From assembly GCF_006016075.1 (NCBI RefSeq), contig NZ_CP040093.1:1542501-1606500 (forward strand): a stretch of DNA of 64,000 nucleotides, written 5' to 3'. Origin of the DNA: Caloramator sp. E03. Its GTDB lineage: Bacteria; Bacillota; Clostridia; Clostridiales; Caloramatoraceae. Below, one piece after another: positions 28,818-38,421 of this stretch (position 1 is the first letter of the stretch; each line of letters opens with the position of its first letter). The notes below the pieces were generated by a model, which was not told the origin of the DNA, searched no databases, and saw nothing but the letters and a program-made list of their open reading frames with translations. The position numbers were made by a program, and so were the translations under genes.

Positions 28818-29060
28818 ATGTCAAATGTAAAGAAGAATCCAAAGCAAAGAAAAGCAAAAAAGAGAGTTTGCACATTTTGCATGGATAAAGCTGAAGTTAT
28901 AGATTACAAAGACGTAGCAAAACTTAAAAAATATATAACAGAAAGAGGCAAGATTCTTCCAAGAAGAATATCAGGAAATTGTGCAAAGCATCAAAGAGAG
29001 CTTACAATAGCTATAAAAAGAGCAAGAAATATTGCCTTGTTACCATATACAACAGAATAA
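28818..29060 (+). CDS. rpsR: 30S ribosomal protein S18
   Basis: 80-residue basic protein with [24 protein letters not shown] and [21 protein letters not shown], diagnostic for S18. Three cysteines (CTFC and NCAKH) suggest the zinc-binding form. AAGGAGGG lies upstream of the ATG. A strong terminator follows the stop. Confidence 0.97.
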   Translation: MSNVKKNPKQRKAKKRVCTFCMDKAEVIDYKDVAKLKKYITERGKILPRRISGNCAKHQRELTIAIKRARNIALLPYTTE

Positions 29061-29097
29061 TAAATAAAAAAGTGCCATTGGCACTTTTTTATTTATT
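29059..29097 (+). terminator. Intrinsic terminator after rpsR
   Basis: An 18-bp perfect stem (29059-29076 with 29080-29097) has a GC core AGTGCC/GGCACT and a three-base loop, and the 3' arm begins with a six-T run after the core. The symmetric A/T arms would also work on the other strand. Confidence 0.88.
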
Positions 29098-29190
29098 ATT
29101 TTACTATCTTGATAATTTCTTTGCTATGTTGTAGCATTACATTAAAAGGTATTTATATAGTTATTTAAACATGGTTGGGGGTTGAATTAT

Positions 29191-29517
29191 ATGAATAATG
29201 AAGATTTTGATATAATGAGTAATATAAAACTTATCGAAAATTATAAGGCTTTTTTATTAGCATCGGTATCAGACTTATTTACGACTATGGCAAAAGGCAA
29301 CAAAGGAAATATAGATGATATTATAGATGAATTATCAGAGATAATAATATTTTCATATCTTCTTGCAAAAAGACTTGGCATTGATTATTCTACAATAGAT
29401 GATAGAGTTATTAAAAAATTAAAAGTTGGTGTTTATGAAGAAAACGTTGTGGAAAAAGAATATCAAGATTATTCAAGGCTTATTTCGTATATAAAAAGTG
29501 GACGAAAATCTGAGTAG
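29191..29517 (+). CDS. MazG-like family protein
   Basis: 108-residue helical protein that fits the MazG-like/pyrophosphohydrolase fold (ENYKAFLLASVSDLFTTM, then DDIIDELSEIIIFSYLLAKRLGIDY with the acidic ELxE-type pattern). It sits between rpsR and the DUF2232 gene. ATG 29191 is preferred to the TTG at 29182 because the run of G lies 9 nt before it. The substrate, if any, is unknown. Confidence 0.68.
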   Translation: MNNEDFDIMSNIKLIENYKAFLLASVSDLFTTMAKGNKGNIDDIIDELSEIIIFSYLLAKRLGIDYSTIDDRVIKKLKVGVYEENVVEKEYQDYSRLISYIKSGRKSE

Positions 29518-29528
29518 GGGGACTTATT

Positions 29529-30491
29529 ATGAGAATTCAAAGTTCAACGAAATCATTAGTAGAATCAGCGATACTAACGGCAATAACAGTAGTATTGATA
29601 CTTCTTAGCCTTTATATACCTGTACTTTATATGATAGGAATATTCCTATGGCCTCTTCCTATTACATTTATTTATGTAAGGCATGGTGTAAAATACAGTA
29701 TAATGTCTCTTATTGTTGCCGGTATAATAACTGCAATCTCTTATGATCCAATATCAGCACTTAATATAACTGCTACTTTTGGACTTGTTAGCATAGTTCT
29801 TGGATATTGCCTAAAAAATAAAAAGGATTTTTTCTTTTCTATAATAGTAATGTCGGCTGCTATGTTTGTATCTTTAATATTGGTAATGAAGGTTTTTAGC
29901 TTTTTTATGGGGCAGGATATTATATCTATGTTAACTCAACAAATGGATGAAATGAGACAAATAGCAATGCAGATGTATTCAAAAATGGGTGTACCAAAGG
30001 AAACCCAAGATATTGCTTTAAATGCTTTTCCAACGGCAGATGTGTTTAAAACCATATTTCCAATTGCTCTTTTGATTGGAAGTATAATGATGGCATTTAT
30101 AAGTTATGTTATTGCAGGTAAAGTTTTCAAAAGATTTGGATATAATTATAGTAAAATAAAGCCTCTTTCAGAGTGGTATATGTCGGTTCAATTTGTAATG
30201 GGAATAATAGGCCTTGTTTTGTTGTCATATTTAATGGTATATTTTAAAATAAAAAATTCTCAAATGTTGTTTATTAATACAACCATACTATTACAGTTTG
30301 CCTTTATCATAGATGGACTTGCAACAGTAGACTTTTTTATGAAGAAAAAGGATGTTACAAAGGGACTTAGAATATTTATATTGATTTTTTTGATGTTATC
30401 ACAGATAGGAAGGCTTTTATTATTTGTAGGGATAATAGATTATGCTTTAAATTTAAGAAAACTCGATGAGAAAAGAATAATAAGAAGCTAA
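29529..30491 (+). CDS. DUF2232 (YybS-like) membrane protein
   Basis: 320-residue polytopic membrane protein with about eight hydrophobic segments. It opens with VESAILTAITVVLILLSLYIPV and contains WPLPITFIYVRHG, which is typical of YybS. It is syntenic with gdpP, rplI and dnaB across Firmicutes. The substrate and role are unknown; related families include ECF-type membrane components. Confidence 0.85.
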   Translation: MRIQSSTKSLVESAILTAITVVLILLSLYIPVLYMIGIFLWPLPITFIYVRHGVKYSIMSLIVAGIITAISYDPISALNITATFGLVSIVLGYCLKNKKDFFFSIIVMSAAMFVSLILVMKVFSFFMGQDIISMLTQQMDEMRQIAMQMYSKMGVPKETQDIALNAFPTADVFKTIFPIALLIGSIMMAFISYVIAGKVFKRFGYNYSKIKPLSEWYMSVQFVMGIIGLVLLSYLMVYFKIKNSQMLFINTTILLQFAFIIDGLATVDFFMKKKDVTKGLRIFILIFLMLSQIGRLLLFVGIIDYALNLRKLDEKRIIRS

Positions 30492-30494
30492 ATA

Positions 30495-30509
30495 CTCCAT
30501 ATAATGGAG
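30495..30509 (+). promoter_or_regulatory. Small hairpin over the gdpP ribosome binding site
   Basis: CTCCAT (30495-30500) pairs with ATGGAG (30504-30509) around ATA. The 3' arm carries most of the Shine-Dalgarno site for the ATG at 30517. It is only six pairs, so weaker than the similar structures at 20557 and 21431. Confidence 0.4.
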
Positions 30510-30516
30510 GGTTATT

Positions 30517-32508
30517 ATGGATAATAAATTTAAAAGTTTTTTTCCTAACACAAGAGTGTATATGCTTATAATAGCTATTCTTATTTTATTGATACTTTTT
30601 TTAGGTCACCTATATGTTGGAATTGCATGTATTTTAATGTTTGGATATCTTGTATTTTACAACTTGAGGAATAACAGGCTAAGAAAAGATGAATGGAAGA
30701 GGTTCATAGAGGATGTTTCGGAAAATCTTGACGTTGCAGGAAGGAACACACTATCCAAAATTCCTATGCCTCTTGTTATAGTAAATAGTGAAGGTCAAAT
30801 ATTATGGGGTAATAGCCTTTTTACATCTATTGCTTCTAAGGATATTTACAGTAAAAATATAAATGTACTCATAAAGGATTTTAATCTTAATAAAATACTT
30901 GAAAAGAAAATAGATGTATTTGAGAAGGTGGCTTTAGATAAGAAGATATTTAATATTCTTGTAAGCCCTATTGAGATAAATAGTAATAAACAGGATACGA
31001 AATACATTGTTATTCTTTATTTTGTTGACAAAACTGATTATTATACTATCTCAGAAATGTATAGCGATAAAAAAACTGTTGTTGCTCTTGTCGAATGTGA
31101 TAACTATGATGAAGTTGTAAAAAGTACAGAAGAGCAAAACAGACCAGCACTTATTGCTGAGATAGACAAACGAATAAATGCTTTTGCCAGTTCTCTTGAA
31201 GGTTTTATTAGAAAATATGATGATAATAAATATATTATTGTTTTTGAAAATAGGTATTTAAGCCAACTTATAGAGAGAAAGTTTGATATACTTGATGCTA
31301 TAAGAGAGATAGATATTGGAAATAAAATGCCTGTTACATTAAGTATAGGAATTGGTAAGAATGCAGATACATTTTATAATGTTCATCAATATGCAGTTGC
31401 AGCAAAGGATCTTGCGCTTGGACGTGGAGGAGATCAGGCTGTTATAAAAGATGGAGATAGGCTTTCATTCTATGGAGGAAAAAGCAAGGAAGTTGAGAAG
31501 AAAACAAGAGTAAAGGCACGAGTTATAGCTCATGCAATTTCAGAACTTATAGATCAAAGCAGTGAAGTTATAATAATGGGACATGATACTCCAGATATAG
31601 ATAGTATTGGTGCAGCTATTGGTATGTATAGAGGATGCAGACAAAGAGGCAAAAATGCATATATATTTTTAAATAAACCTGACAGCTCTGCTGAAAGATT
31701 AGTTGATTTATTTGTAAAAAGTAAAGACCATCAAGGAATTTTTGTTAATAAGGAAAATGCTTTTTCTAAAATCACTAAAAATCCTCTTTTAGTATTAGTT
31801 GACGTTCATAGAAAAAGTTTTGTAGAATGCAAAGAGATGCTTGATAGAATAAATAACATAATAATAATAGATCACCATAGAAAAAGTGTTGATTTTATAG
31901 ATAATGCCACTATATCATATATAGAGCCTTACGCATCATCAGCAAGTGAGCTTGTGACAGAGATTTTACAGTATCTTATTGAGAAACCAAAGCTTCTTGA
32001 TATAGAAACACAGGCTTTAATGGCTGGAATTTACGTTGATACAAAGAACTTTACATTTAAAACAGGAGTTAGAACTTTTGAAGCAGCTGGTTTTTTAAAG
32101 AGGCTTGGTGCTGATTTGATTGAGGTTAGAAAGCTTTTTGCGGATGATTTTGAAACTTATCAAGAAAGAGCAAAACTAATATCGAGTGCAAAGATTAAAA
32201 ATGGAATTGCTGTTGTTATTCAAGGAAATCCAGTTAAAAATAGCATAATAATACCTCAAGCTGCAGATGAACTTTTAAAGATAAATGGAATTGAAGCATC
32301 CTTTGTTATGGCATCCTTAGGAAATGAAATAATGATTAGTGGAAGGTCCCTTGGAGATATAAATGTACAACTTATACTTGAAAGTATGGGTGGAGGAGGC
32401 CACATGACTATAGCAGGGGCCAAGCTTACAGATGTTACAATTAATGAAGCAGAAAAAATGCTTTATAATGCAATAGATAATTACTTAAAGGAGAGTGACA
32501 AAAAATGA
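30517..32508 (+). CDS. gdpP: Cyclic-di-AMP phosphodiesterase GdpP
   Basis: 663 residues: two N-terminal membrane segments (about 12-48), a PAS-like domain (about 85-175), a degenerate GGDEF domain (about 180-320), and a DHH-DHHA1 phosphodiesterase (about 345-655). The DHH metal motifs are seen as [22 protein letters not shown] and IIDHHRK, and the DHHA1 end as [15 protein letters not shown]. It hydrolyses c-di-AMP and so affects osmotic and wall homeostasis. It overlaps rplI by four bases. Confidence 0.95.
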   Translation: MDNKFKSFFPNTRVYMLIIAILILLILFLGHLYVGIACILMFGYLVFYNLRNNRLRKDEWKRFIEDVSENLDVAGRNTLSKIPMPLVIVNSEGQILWGNSLFTSIASKDIYSKNINVLIKDFNLNKILEKKIDVFEKVALDKKIFNILVSPIEINSNKQDTKYIVILYFVDKTDYYTISEMYSDKKTVVALVECDNYDEVVKSTEEQNRPALIAEIDKRINAFASSLEGFIRKYDDNKYIIVFENRYLSQLIERKFDILDAIREIDIGNKMPVTLSIGIGKNADTFYNVHQYAVAAKDLALGRGGDQAVIKDGDRLSFYGGKSKEVEKKTRVKARVIAHAISELIDQSSEVIIMGHDTPDIDSIGAAIGMYRGCRQRGKNAYIFLNKPDSSAERLVDLFVKSKDHQGIFVNKENAFSKITKNPLLVLVDVHRKSFVECKEMLDRINNIIIIDHHRKSVDFIDNATISYIEPYASSASELVTEILQYLIEKPKLLDIETQALMAGIYVDTKNFTFKTGVRTFEAAGFLKRLGADLIEVRKLFADDFETYQERAKLISSAKIKNGIAVVIQGNPVKNSIIIPQAADELLKINGIEASFVMASLGNEIMISGRSLGDINVQLILESMGGGGHMTIAGAKLTDVTINEAEKMLYNAIDNYLKESDKK

Positions 32509-32951
32509 AAGTTATTTTAAAACAAGATGTTAAAGGTCTTGGTAAAAAAGGTGATATTGTAAATGCTTCCGATGGATATGCAAGAAATTTTCTTTTTCCT
32601 AAAAACCTTGCAATGGAAGCTACTGAAGGAACTATAAAAGATTATCAAATAAAAAAAGAAAGTGAAGCTAAAAAGAAATTAAAGGAATTGCAAGAGGCAC
32701 AGGAACTTGCTAAAAAGATTTCACAGCTTACCTTAACATTAAAAGTTAAGGCAGGAGAGAATGGTAAACTTTTTGGCTCAATAACTTCAAAGGATATTTC
32801 TGAAGCATTAAAAAACCAGTACGGATATCAAATAGACAAGAAGAAGATAGTGCTAAATGAAGCAATTAAAGTTGCAGGAAGCTATGATGTTGAAGTAAAA
32901 ATATATCCTGAGGTTAGTGCAAAGTTAAAAGTAACAATTGTTCAGGATTAG
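32505..32951 (+). CDS. rplI: 50S ribosomal protein L9
   Basis: 148 residues with the L9 signature [20 protein letters not shown] and the C-terminal domain ([15 protein letters not shown]). The ATG overlaps the gdpP stop as ATGA. It is part of the gdpP-rplI-lonC-dnaB run. Confidence 0.97.
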   Translation: MKVILKQDVKGLGKKGDIVNASDGYARNFLFPKNLAMEATEGTIKDYQIKKESEAKKKLKELQEAQELAKKISQLTLTLKVKAGENGKLFGSITSKDISEALKNQYGYQIDKKKIVLNEAIKVAGSYDVEVKIYPEVSAKLKVTIVQD

Positions 32952-32962
32952 GAGGATTATAA

Positions 32963-34840
32963 GTGAAAAAAGTAGTAACAGTCGAAGCAAAAAATGTGGA
33001 TGAAGTATTAAACGATGCATACAATACGCTGTTTTATCAAGTAGATGAAATATTTGAATTGATAAAGAGAATTTGGGGTGAAGAATATATTTCCTCGGCA
33101 ATAGAATCAGAAGGGCTCAGTGAAAATATTAAAAGTGAAAACATTGAGGATAGGATATATGTTCTTCAAAAGCTTATTTTGAAAAAGGATAGTTATATTG
33201 ACGATCCTATATATGTTATGGAATGTATTAAAAAAGAATTAGCTAAATTAATTGCTAAAGCTAATTTAGAAAATGAGCTTGAAATTGAAGTTGAAAATTA
33301 CCTTAAAGATAAACAGGACAAGCTTATTGATGAGATAAAGCTAAATATAATAAAAAAGAGAAAGGGAAAAGAAAATAAAAATACTTTTAAAAAGCTTATA
33401 TACCTTCAAAAGCTTGATACAATAAAGCTTTCAAAATCAGCAATGGAACTTTTAAGACCGACAAATATAGATGAGATTATTGGTCAGAAAAAGGCTGTGG
33501 CTTCGGTTTTATCAAAACTTGCTTCACCATTTCCACAGCATATAATTTTATATGGCCCTCCAGGCGTAGGCAAGACAACTACTGCAAGGATTGCATTAGA
33601 TATTGCAAAACAACTAAAATCAACTCCGTTTAGAAAAGATGCCCCTTTTATTGAAGTTAATGGAACTACAATAAGATGGGATCCAAGGGAAATTACAAAT
33701 CCTCTTTTAGGATCTGTTCATGATCCTATATATCAAGGCTCAAAAAGGGATCTTGCAGAAACTGGTATACCAGAACCTAAAATAGGGCTTGTTACACAGG
33801 CTCATGGAGGGGTTTTGTTTATTGATGAGATAGGAGAACTTGATTTAGAACTTCAATTTAAACTATTAAAAGTATTAGAAGATAAAAAAGTAGAGTTTTC
33901 ATCATCTTACTATGATCCTGATGATGAAAATATTCCAGCTTATATAAAGAAGTTATTTGAGGAAGGAGCACCGGCTGATTTTATATTGATAGGTGCTACA
34001 ACAAGGGAACCTCATGAGATAAATCCAGCATTAAGGTCAAGATGTGCTGAGGTTTATTTTGAGCCTTTAAGGAAAAAGGACATACAAAATATTGTTTTAA
34101 ATGCAGCGAAAAAGTTAAAAATAGGAATAGATGATAAAGTTGCGGAAATCATAAGCCAATATACCATTGAAGGAAGAAAAGCTGTAAATATACTTGCAGA
34201 TGTATATGGTCATGTGATTTATAAAAGAGGAGAAGAAAACCTTAGAATAACCTGTGAGGATTTATATGAAGTTATATCACTATCAAGGCTCCTCCCTTAT
34301 AATAAAATAAAAGGCAGAAGTGAATATGAGATTGGAAAAGTTTTTGGTCTTGGTGTCAGCGGATTTGTAGGTTCAACAATTGAAATAGAAGCAGTTGCTT
34401 TTGAAAGAACATGTGGAGGCGGAACCATTAGGTTTAATGATACAGCAGGTTCTATGGCAAAGGACTCGGTATTTAATGCCGCATCAGTAATAAGAAGCAT
34501 TACAGGAAAAGATATTTCAAATTATGACATACATGTAAATGTTATTGGAGGAGGAAGGATTGATGGGCCTTCTGCAGGAGTTGCAATTGCAGTTGCAACT
34601 TTAAGTGCAATAACAAAAAAACCTGTAAGGCAGGATGTTGCAATTACAGGAGAAATATCTATTTTAGGGCATGTAAAACCAGTAGGGTCAGTAATTGAAA
34701 AAATATATGGTGCAAGTCAGGCAGGTATTAAAAAAGTTATAATCCCCTTTGAGAATTTTAAAGAAATATCTTTAGAAGATGAGGAGATAGAAATAATACC
34801 TGTAAAAAATATAGATGAAGTCCTCAAAGTTATCTTTTAG
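32963..34840 (+). CDS. lonC: LonC-type ATP-dependent protease
   Basis: 625-residue Lon-like protein lacking the classical Lon N-domain. The AAA+ core has GPPGVGKTTTARI near 195 and Walker B GVLFIDEIGELD. The C-terminal protease domain has the catalytic serine in DGPSAGVAIAVATL and the lysine in GHVKPVGSVIEKIYGA. It uses a GTG start with GGAGG upstream. It lies between rplI and dnaB, the standard clostridial position of LonC. Confidence 0.9.
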   Translation: MKKVVTVEAKNVDEVLNDAYNTLFYQVDEIFELIKRIWGEEYISSAIESEGLSENIKSENIEDRIYVLQKLILKKDSYIDDPIYVMECIKKELAKLIAKANLENELEIEVENYLKDKQDKLIDEIKLNIIKKRKGKENKNTFKKLIYLQKLDTIKLSKSAMELLRPTNIDEIIGQKKAVASVLSKLASPFPQHIILYGPPGVGKTTTARIALDIAKQLKSTPFRKDAPFIEVNGTTIRWDPREITNPLLGSVHDPIYQGSKRDLAETGIPEPKIGLVTQAHGGVLFIDEIGELDLELQFKLLKVLEDKKVEFSSSYYDPDDENIPAYIKKLFEEGAPADFILIGATTREPHEINPALRSRCAEVYFEPLRKKDIQNIVLNAAKKLKIGIDDKVAEIISQYTIEGRKAVNILADVYGHVIYKRGEENLRITCEDLYEVISLSRLLPYNKIKGRSEYEIGKVFGLGVSGFVGSTIEIEAVAFERTCGGGTIRFNDTAGSMAKDSVFNAASVIRSITGKDISNYDIHVNVIGGGRIDGPSAGVAIAVATLSAITKKPVRQDVAITGEISILGHVKPVGSVIEKIYGASQAGIKKVIIPFENFKEISLEDEEIEIIPVKNIDEVLKVIF

Positions 34841-34851
34841 GAGATGGTATT

Positions 34852-36183
34852 ATGGAAGGAGTTAGGGTGCTTCCGCATAATATTGAGGCTGAACAGGCAG
34901 TATTGGGAGCTATGCTTCTTGATAAGGAGGCAATAGCTGCAGCAGCTGAAATTTTATCAGGGGATGAGTTTTATAAAGAATCTCATAAAATATTATTTGA
35001 AACGATAGTTGAGATATTCAATAGGGACGAACCAGTTGATGTTGTTACTTTAGTTGATATTTTAAAAAGTAGGAATCATCTTGAAGTTGTTGGAGGAGTC
35101 TCCTACATTTCATCTCTTGCAGCTTCTGTTCCTACAACAACCAATGTAAAATATTATGCTAAGATAGTTGAGGAAAAAAGTATACTACGAAGGCTTATAT
35201 TTGCATCAAATGGGATTATAGAAAAATGCTATACACAACAGGAAGATGTTGAAGAGGTATTAGGAACTGCTGAAAAAAGCATTTTTGATATTTCACAAAA
35301 AAAAGGTCATCAGGACTTTGAACATTTAAGTACAATTATTACAAGAAGTTTTGATGAATTTGAAAGGCTATATAAAAATAAAGGTCAAATAACAGGAATT
35401 CCTACAGGTTTTACAGAGCTTGATAGAAAAACATCAGGACTTCAAAAAAGTGATTTTATACTGGTAGCAGCAAGACCTTCAATGGGAAAAACAGCATTTG
35501 CTCTTAACATAGCACTTAATGCAGCTTTAAGAGCAGGAAAAAGCGTTGCGATATTTAGCCTTGAAATGTCAAAAGAGCAACTGGCATATAGAATGCTTTG
35601 TTCAGAGGCTAATGTAGATATGCTTAAACTTAGAACAGGAGATCTTGAAGAAGATGATTGGATAAGGCTTGCGAGAGCAGCAGGCCCTATGGCCAATGCT
35701 AAGATATATATTGATGATACCCCTGGGATATCAATAGTTGAAATGAGATCAAAATGTAGAAGGCTTAAAATTGAAAGTGGGCTTGATCTTATTTTAATAG
35801 ATTATCTTCAATTAATGTCTGGCAGTGGTAAAAGCGATAATAGACAGCAGGAAGTATCAGAAATATCAAGATCACTAAAAGCACTTGCAAAGGAAATGGA
35901 AGCACCAGTAATATCTTTATCTCAGCTTTCACGTGCTCCTGAGGCAAGAGCAGATCACAGACCAATCTTGTCAGACCTTAGAGAGTCAGGTTCAATAGAG
36001 CAGGATGCAGATATTGTTATGTTTTTATATAGAGATGAGTATTACAATAAGGAAACGGATAAAAAAGGTATTGCAGAGGTTATTATAGCAAAGCAAAGAA
36101 ATGGTCCAACAGGAACAACAGAGTTAGCATGGCTTGGTCAATATACTAAATTTGGCAACCTTGACAGATATCATAGCAATTAA
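34852..36183 (+). CDS. dnaB: Replicative DNA helicase DnaB
   Basis: 443-residue hexameric helicase. The N-terminal domain begins VRVLPHNIEAEQAVLGAMLLD. The RecA-like domain has Walker A ARPSMGKTAFALNIA, Walker B LILIDYLQLM, and the C-terminal arginine-finger block DLRESGSIEQDADIVMFLYRDEYY. It starts 11 nt after lonC. It completes the replication gene set in this window. Confidence 0.98.
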   Translation: MEGVRVLPHNIEAEQAVLGAMLLDKEAIAAAAEILSGDEFYKESHKILFETIVEIFNRDEPVDVVTLVDILKSRNHLEVVGGVSYISSLAASVPTTTNVKYYAKIVEEKSILRRLIFASNGIIEKCYTQQEDVEEVLGTAEKSIFDISQKKGHQDFEHLSTIITRSFDEFERLYKNKGQITGIPTGFTELDRKTSGLQKSDFILVAARPSMGKTAFALNIALNAALRAGKSVAIFSLEMSKEQLAYRMLCSEANVDMLKLRTGDLEEDDWIRLARAAGPMANAKIYIDDTPGISIVEMRSKCRRLKIESGLDLILIDYLQLMSGSGKSDNRQQEVSEISRSLKALAKEMEAPVISLSQLSRAPEARADHRPILSDLRESGSIEQDADIVMFLYRDEYYNKETDKKGIAEVIIAKQRNGPTGTTELAWLGQYTKFGNLDRYHSN

Positions 36184-36203
36184 GAGGTTGTCTGTTTTTT
36201 ATG

Positions 36204-36232
36204 TTGACATTAAAATAAAAACTAATTAAGAT
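36204..36232 (+). promoter_or_regulatory. Promoter of tRNA-Thr
   Basis: TTGACA at 36204-36209 is a perfect -35. TAAGAT at 36227-36232 is a fair -10, with a 17-nt spacer. The tRNA starts 14 nt later. Confidence 0.75.
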
Positions 36233-36245
36233 ATACTTGTAGAAT

Positions 36246-36321
36246 GCTTCATTGGCCCAGTCGGTAGGGCAACTGATTCGTAATCAGTAGGTCGGGGGTT
36301 CGAGTCCCCCATGAAGCTCCA
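36246..36321 (+). tRNA. tRNA-Thr (anticodon CGT)
   Basis: The cloverleaf folds fully: acceptor GCTTCAT/ATGAAGC, D-stem GCCC/GGGC, anticodon stem ACTGA/TCAGT with loop TTCGTAA (anticodon CGT), and T-stem GGGGG/CCCCC with loop TTCGAGT. CCA is encoded. The gene is 76 nt long. It is a single-gene unit with its own promoter and a terminator that has been split by an insertion sequence. Confidence 0.97.
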
Positions 36322-36338
36322 TAAGACCTTGAAAATAG

Positions 36339-37816
36339 GGTTCTATGTCAATAGTTGGGGTGGGCATTTTATTCAAATGCCTGCCCTTGCTAATTTTCAA
36401 GAAGTTTTAACGAATTAAAGAAAGTGAATCAAAAATTCTCTAAAAATGGGCATAACAAAAAGACCAAACTAATGTTGGTTTTTGAAAAATAGAGTACAGT
36501 AATCAATTACTTGCAACAATGCAGAATTCTATTTCTAAACCTGTTAAAATTTCTGAACCCAAACGCATTTCTTTTAATAACTTTAATCTTGTTGTTAAAA
36601 CCTTCAACACATCCATTCGTATAAGGAACATCAAAGGAATTAACTATTTCCTTAAACCACCTGCTTAAAGTTTCTGCACATGAAATATATTCTTTTATAC
36701 CGCTTTTTCTTGCTATCTCAATCCATTCCTTTAGTAATATTTTTGCTTCAGAAGCAGACCTTGCATCTGAAATTTTGTAAAAGGATTCCTTAAGGTAATG
36801 GGCATGTCTTAATTCATCATTGTATAAAAGCATAATTTCAAGTTGTCTCTTAGAGTCTTCATCTAAGGAATCTTTTCTAGCAAGAATGAGTTTTCGACTT
36901 TTTTTGTAATATCGCCTTAGTTTCTTATCCATATTCTTTTGAATGCGCTTTCTAACGTTTTCTATAGCCCAGGTGTTGTAGCGCATAAAGTGGAACTTAT
37001 CTATGATGATAGTTGCATTTTTAAAGTATGTTTTAGCAATGTCAGCATATTGACTCCACATATCAATAACTACATATTTTACCTTATCCCTGTTTTTAAA
37101 ATTTCTAAAGTAATCCGAAAGGATATGAAATCGTCTATCTTTAATAATATCAATTACTTTATGATTAACAGGATCAACTAATATACAGTGATATTTTGAG
37201 CCACCAGAATTACCTTTAAATTCATCAATAGATATAACTTCAGGCAAAGAATACGCAGTATAACTAACAGTATCAAAAATGCGTTTTACAGTATGGGTGG
37301 AAACATTGGCTTTTAAGGAAACATGCTTCATGCTATTAACATTAGATAGTTCGTTAATTATGAAGAAAGATAAGCGGTTTGTCATTCTATGATAGCGTGG
37401 AAGAAAATCTAGCTTTTCATAAAAGCGCTTACCGCATTCTGAGCATACTAATCTCCTTTTTCTAAGAATGATAAAAGTTTTTTTAAACTGAATGGGTACA
37501 TCTTTAATTCTTTGTTTTCTGTAATCATGAACTTTAGATGTAGTATAGCCACAAACTGGACAAACATGTGGTTTCTTTTTAGTTTCAACAAATATCTCAA
37601 TAAAATCATCTTTATTAACAACGTTTTTTACAAAAACATCTTTTAAGTTTAGTAAATTGTTGATAAAATTATACTTAAGCACTTTATTGGATGCCTCCTT
37701 TCTAAAATTTTGTTTTGGTTAATTTTATTTTAGCAAAGTTGGCATCTGAATAAAGTGCTTTTTTCTATTTAAATAAAAATGTTGAGGTTTACCACCCCAA
37801 CATTTATTATAGAACC
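36339..37816 (-). mobile_element. ISL3-type insertion sequence, copy 2 (1478 bp)
   Basis: Same length, ends and orientation as the copy at 16483-17960, flanked by an exact 8-bp duplication GAAAATAG (36331-36338 and 37817-37824). It lies in the loop of the tRNA-Thr terminator. The identical transposase and the clean duplication indicate recent movement. Confidence 0.95.
36507..37682 (-). CDS. ISL3 family transposase, copy 2
   Basis: 391 residues, identical in protein sequence to the copy at 16651-17826, with the same GTG start inside a hairpin (arms 37677-37695 and 37741-37760). Both copies appear intact and possibly active. See the first copy for motifs. Confidence 0.95.
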   Translation of the reverse strand: MLKYNFINNLLNLKDVFVKNVVNKDDFIEIFVETKKKPHVCPVCGYTTSKVHDYRKQRIKDVPIQFKKTFIILRKRRLVCSECGKRFYEKLDFLPRYHRMTNRLSFFIINELSNVNSMKHVSLKANVSTHTVKRIFDTVSYTAYSLPEVISIDEFKGNSGGSKYHCILVDPVNHKVIDIIKDRRFHILSDYFRNFKNRDKVKYVVIDMWSQYADIAKTYFKNATIIIDKFHFMRYNTWAIENVRKRIQKNMDKKLRRYYKKSRKLILARKDSLDEDSKRQLEIMLLYNDELRHAHYLKESFYKISDARSASEAKILLKEWIEIARKSGIKEYISCAETLSRWFKEIVNSFDVPYTNGCVEGFNNKIKVIKRNAFGFRNFNRFRNRILHCCK

Positions 37817-37846
37817 GAAAATAGTTTTTCAAGGTCTTAATTTTTT

Positions 37847-38163
37847 GGTTTAAATAATATGTTTGAACAGAATTAATTAAAAGTGCATATCATTTTTTTT
37901 TAGAAATATATATAAATAGAGAGGAAAATATTTAATACCATAAGTAACATAATTAGGGATAAAAATATTCAATATTGTTCGTATCCTATTTTATAAGATT
38001 TGTTAGAGCTCCAATTTAACATATCGCACAATGTGTAGCATTTCAAATCTTTGAATCTGAAATTTTCCATTTTCATACATATTGAGAATATAGTTGATAT
38101 TATTAAAAAAAATAAAATATAATATATATAATGGTAAATATAACCAGGCTGGAGGTTATTAAT
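37847..38163. other. AT-rich gap between the IS and a small gene
   Basis: About 317 bases without a convincing gene. I see no tRNA, riboswitch or strong hairpin. A TATAAT-like stretch near 38110-38130 may be a promoter for the small protein at 38164. Confidence 0.5.
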
Positions 38164-38325
38164 ATGTTTAAAAGGTATAGGGTCACTTTTACTTTTGACG
38201 GATATGAGTACCTACTTTATGATGGAAGTGACTTATTATACGCTATACAAATATTATTAATGAACAGCGAACTAAATCCTGTTATTGAAGAATTTCAGTT
38301 TTGTAGATTGCGAAGAATAAAATAA
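38164..38325 (+). CDS. Small protein of unknown function (53 residues)
   Basis: I do not recognise this gene. It encodes MFKRYRVTFTFDGYEYLLYD followed by GSDLLYAIQILLMNSELNP, a compact sequence that alternates basic and aromatic residues and could be a small alpha/beta protein. GGAGG lies 8 nt before ATG 38164, a good start; the upstream ATG at 38131 lacks one. It is isolated between the ISL3 copy and the purine permease. Confidence 0.55.
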   Translation: MFKRYRVTFTFDGYEYLLYDGSDLLYAIQILLMNSELNPVIEEFQFCRLRRIK

Positions 38326-38421
38326 TTAAACAAATAAATAAAAAATAAATTTAAAATTAGTATTTATTGAATAAGATAAAATAAATATAATTATAAAAAT
38401 TTAAATAAAGGGGTGATTTTT

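Larger units (their letters stand above)
36323..37846 (+). terminator. tRNA-Thr terminator split by an ISL3 insertion
   Basis: Removing the element and one copy of its 8-bp duplication joins AAGACCTTGAAAA (36323-36335) to TTTTCAAGGTCTT (37826-37838). This restores a 13-bp perfect stem with loop TAGT followed by AATTTTTT. The element sits in the loop region, so the two arms are now about 1.5 kb apart and the tRNA transcript has lost its normal terminator. Confidence 0.85.

Noticed and set aside
35925-35940. CACGTG inside dnaB as a second parS
   Set aside because: Only the central six to eight bases match; the outer arms of the palindrome are absent.
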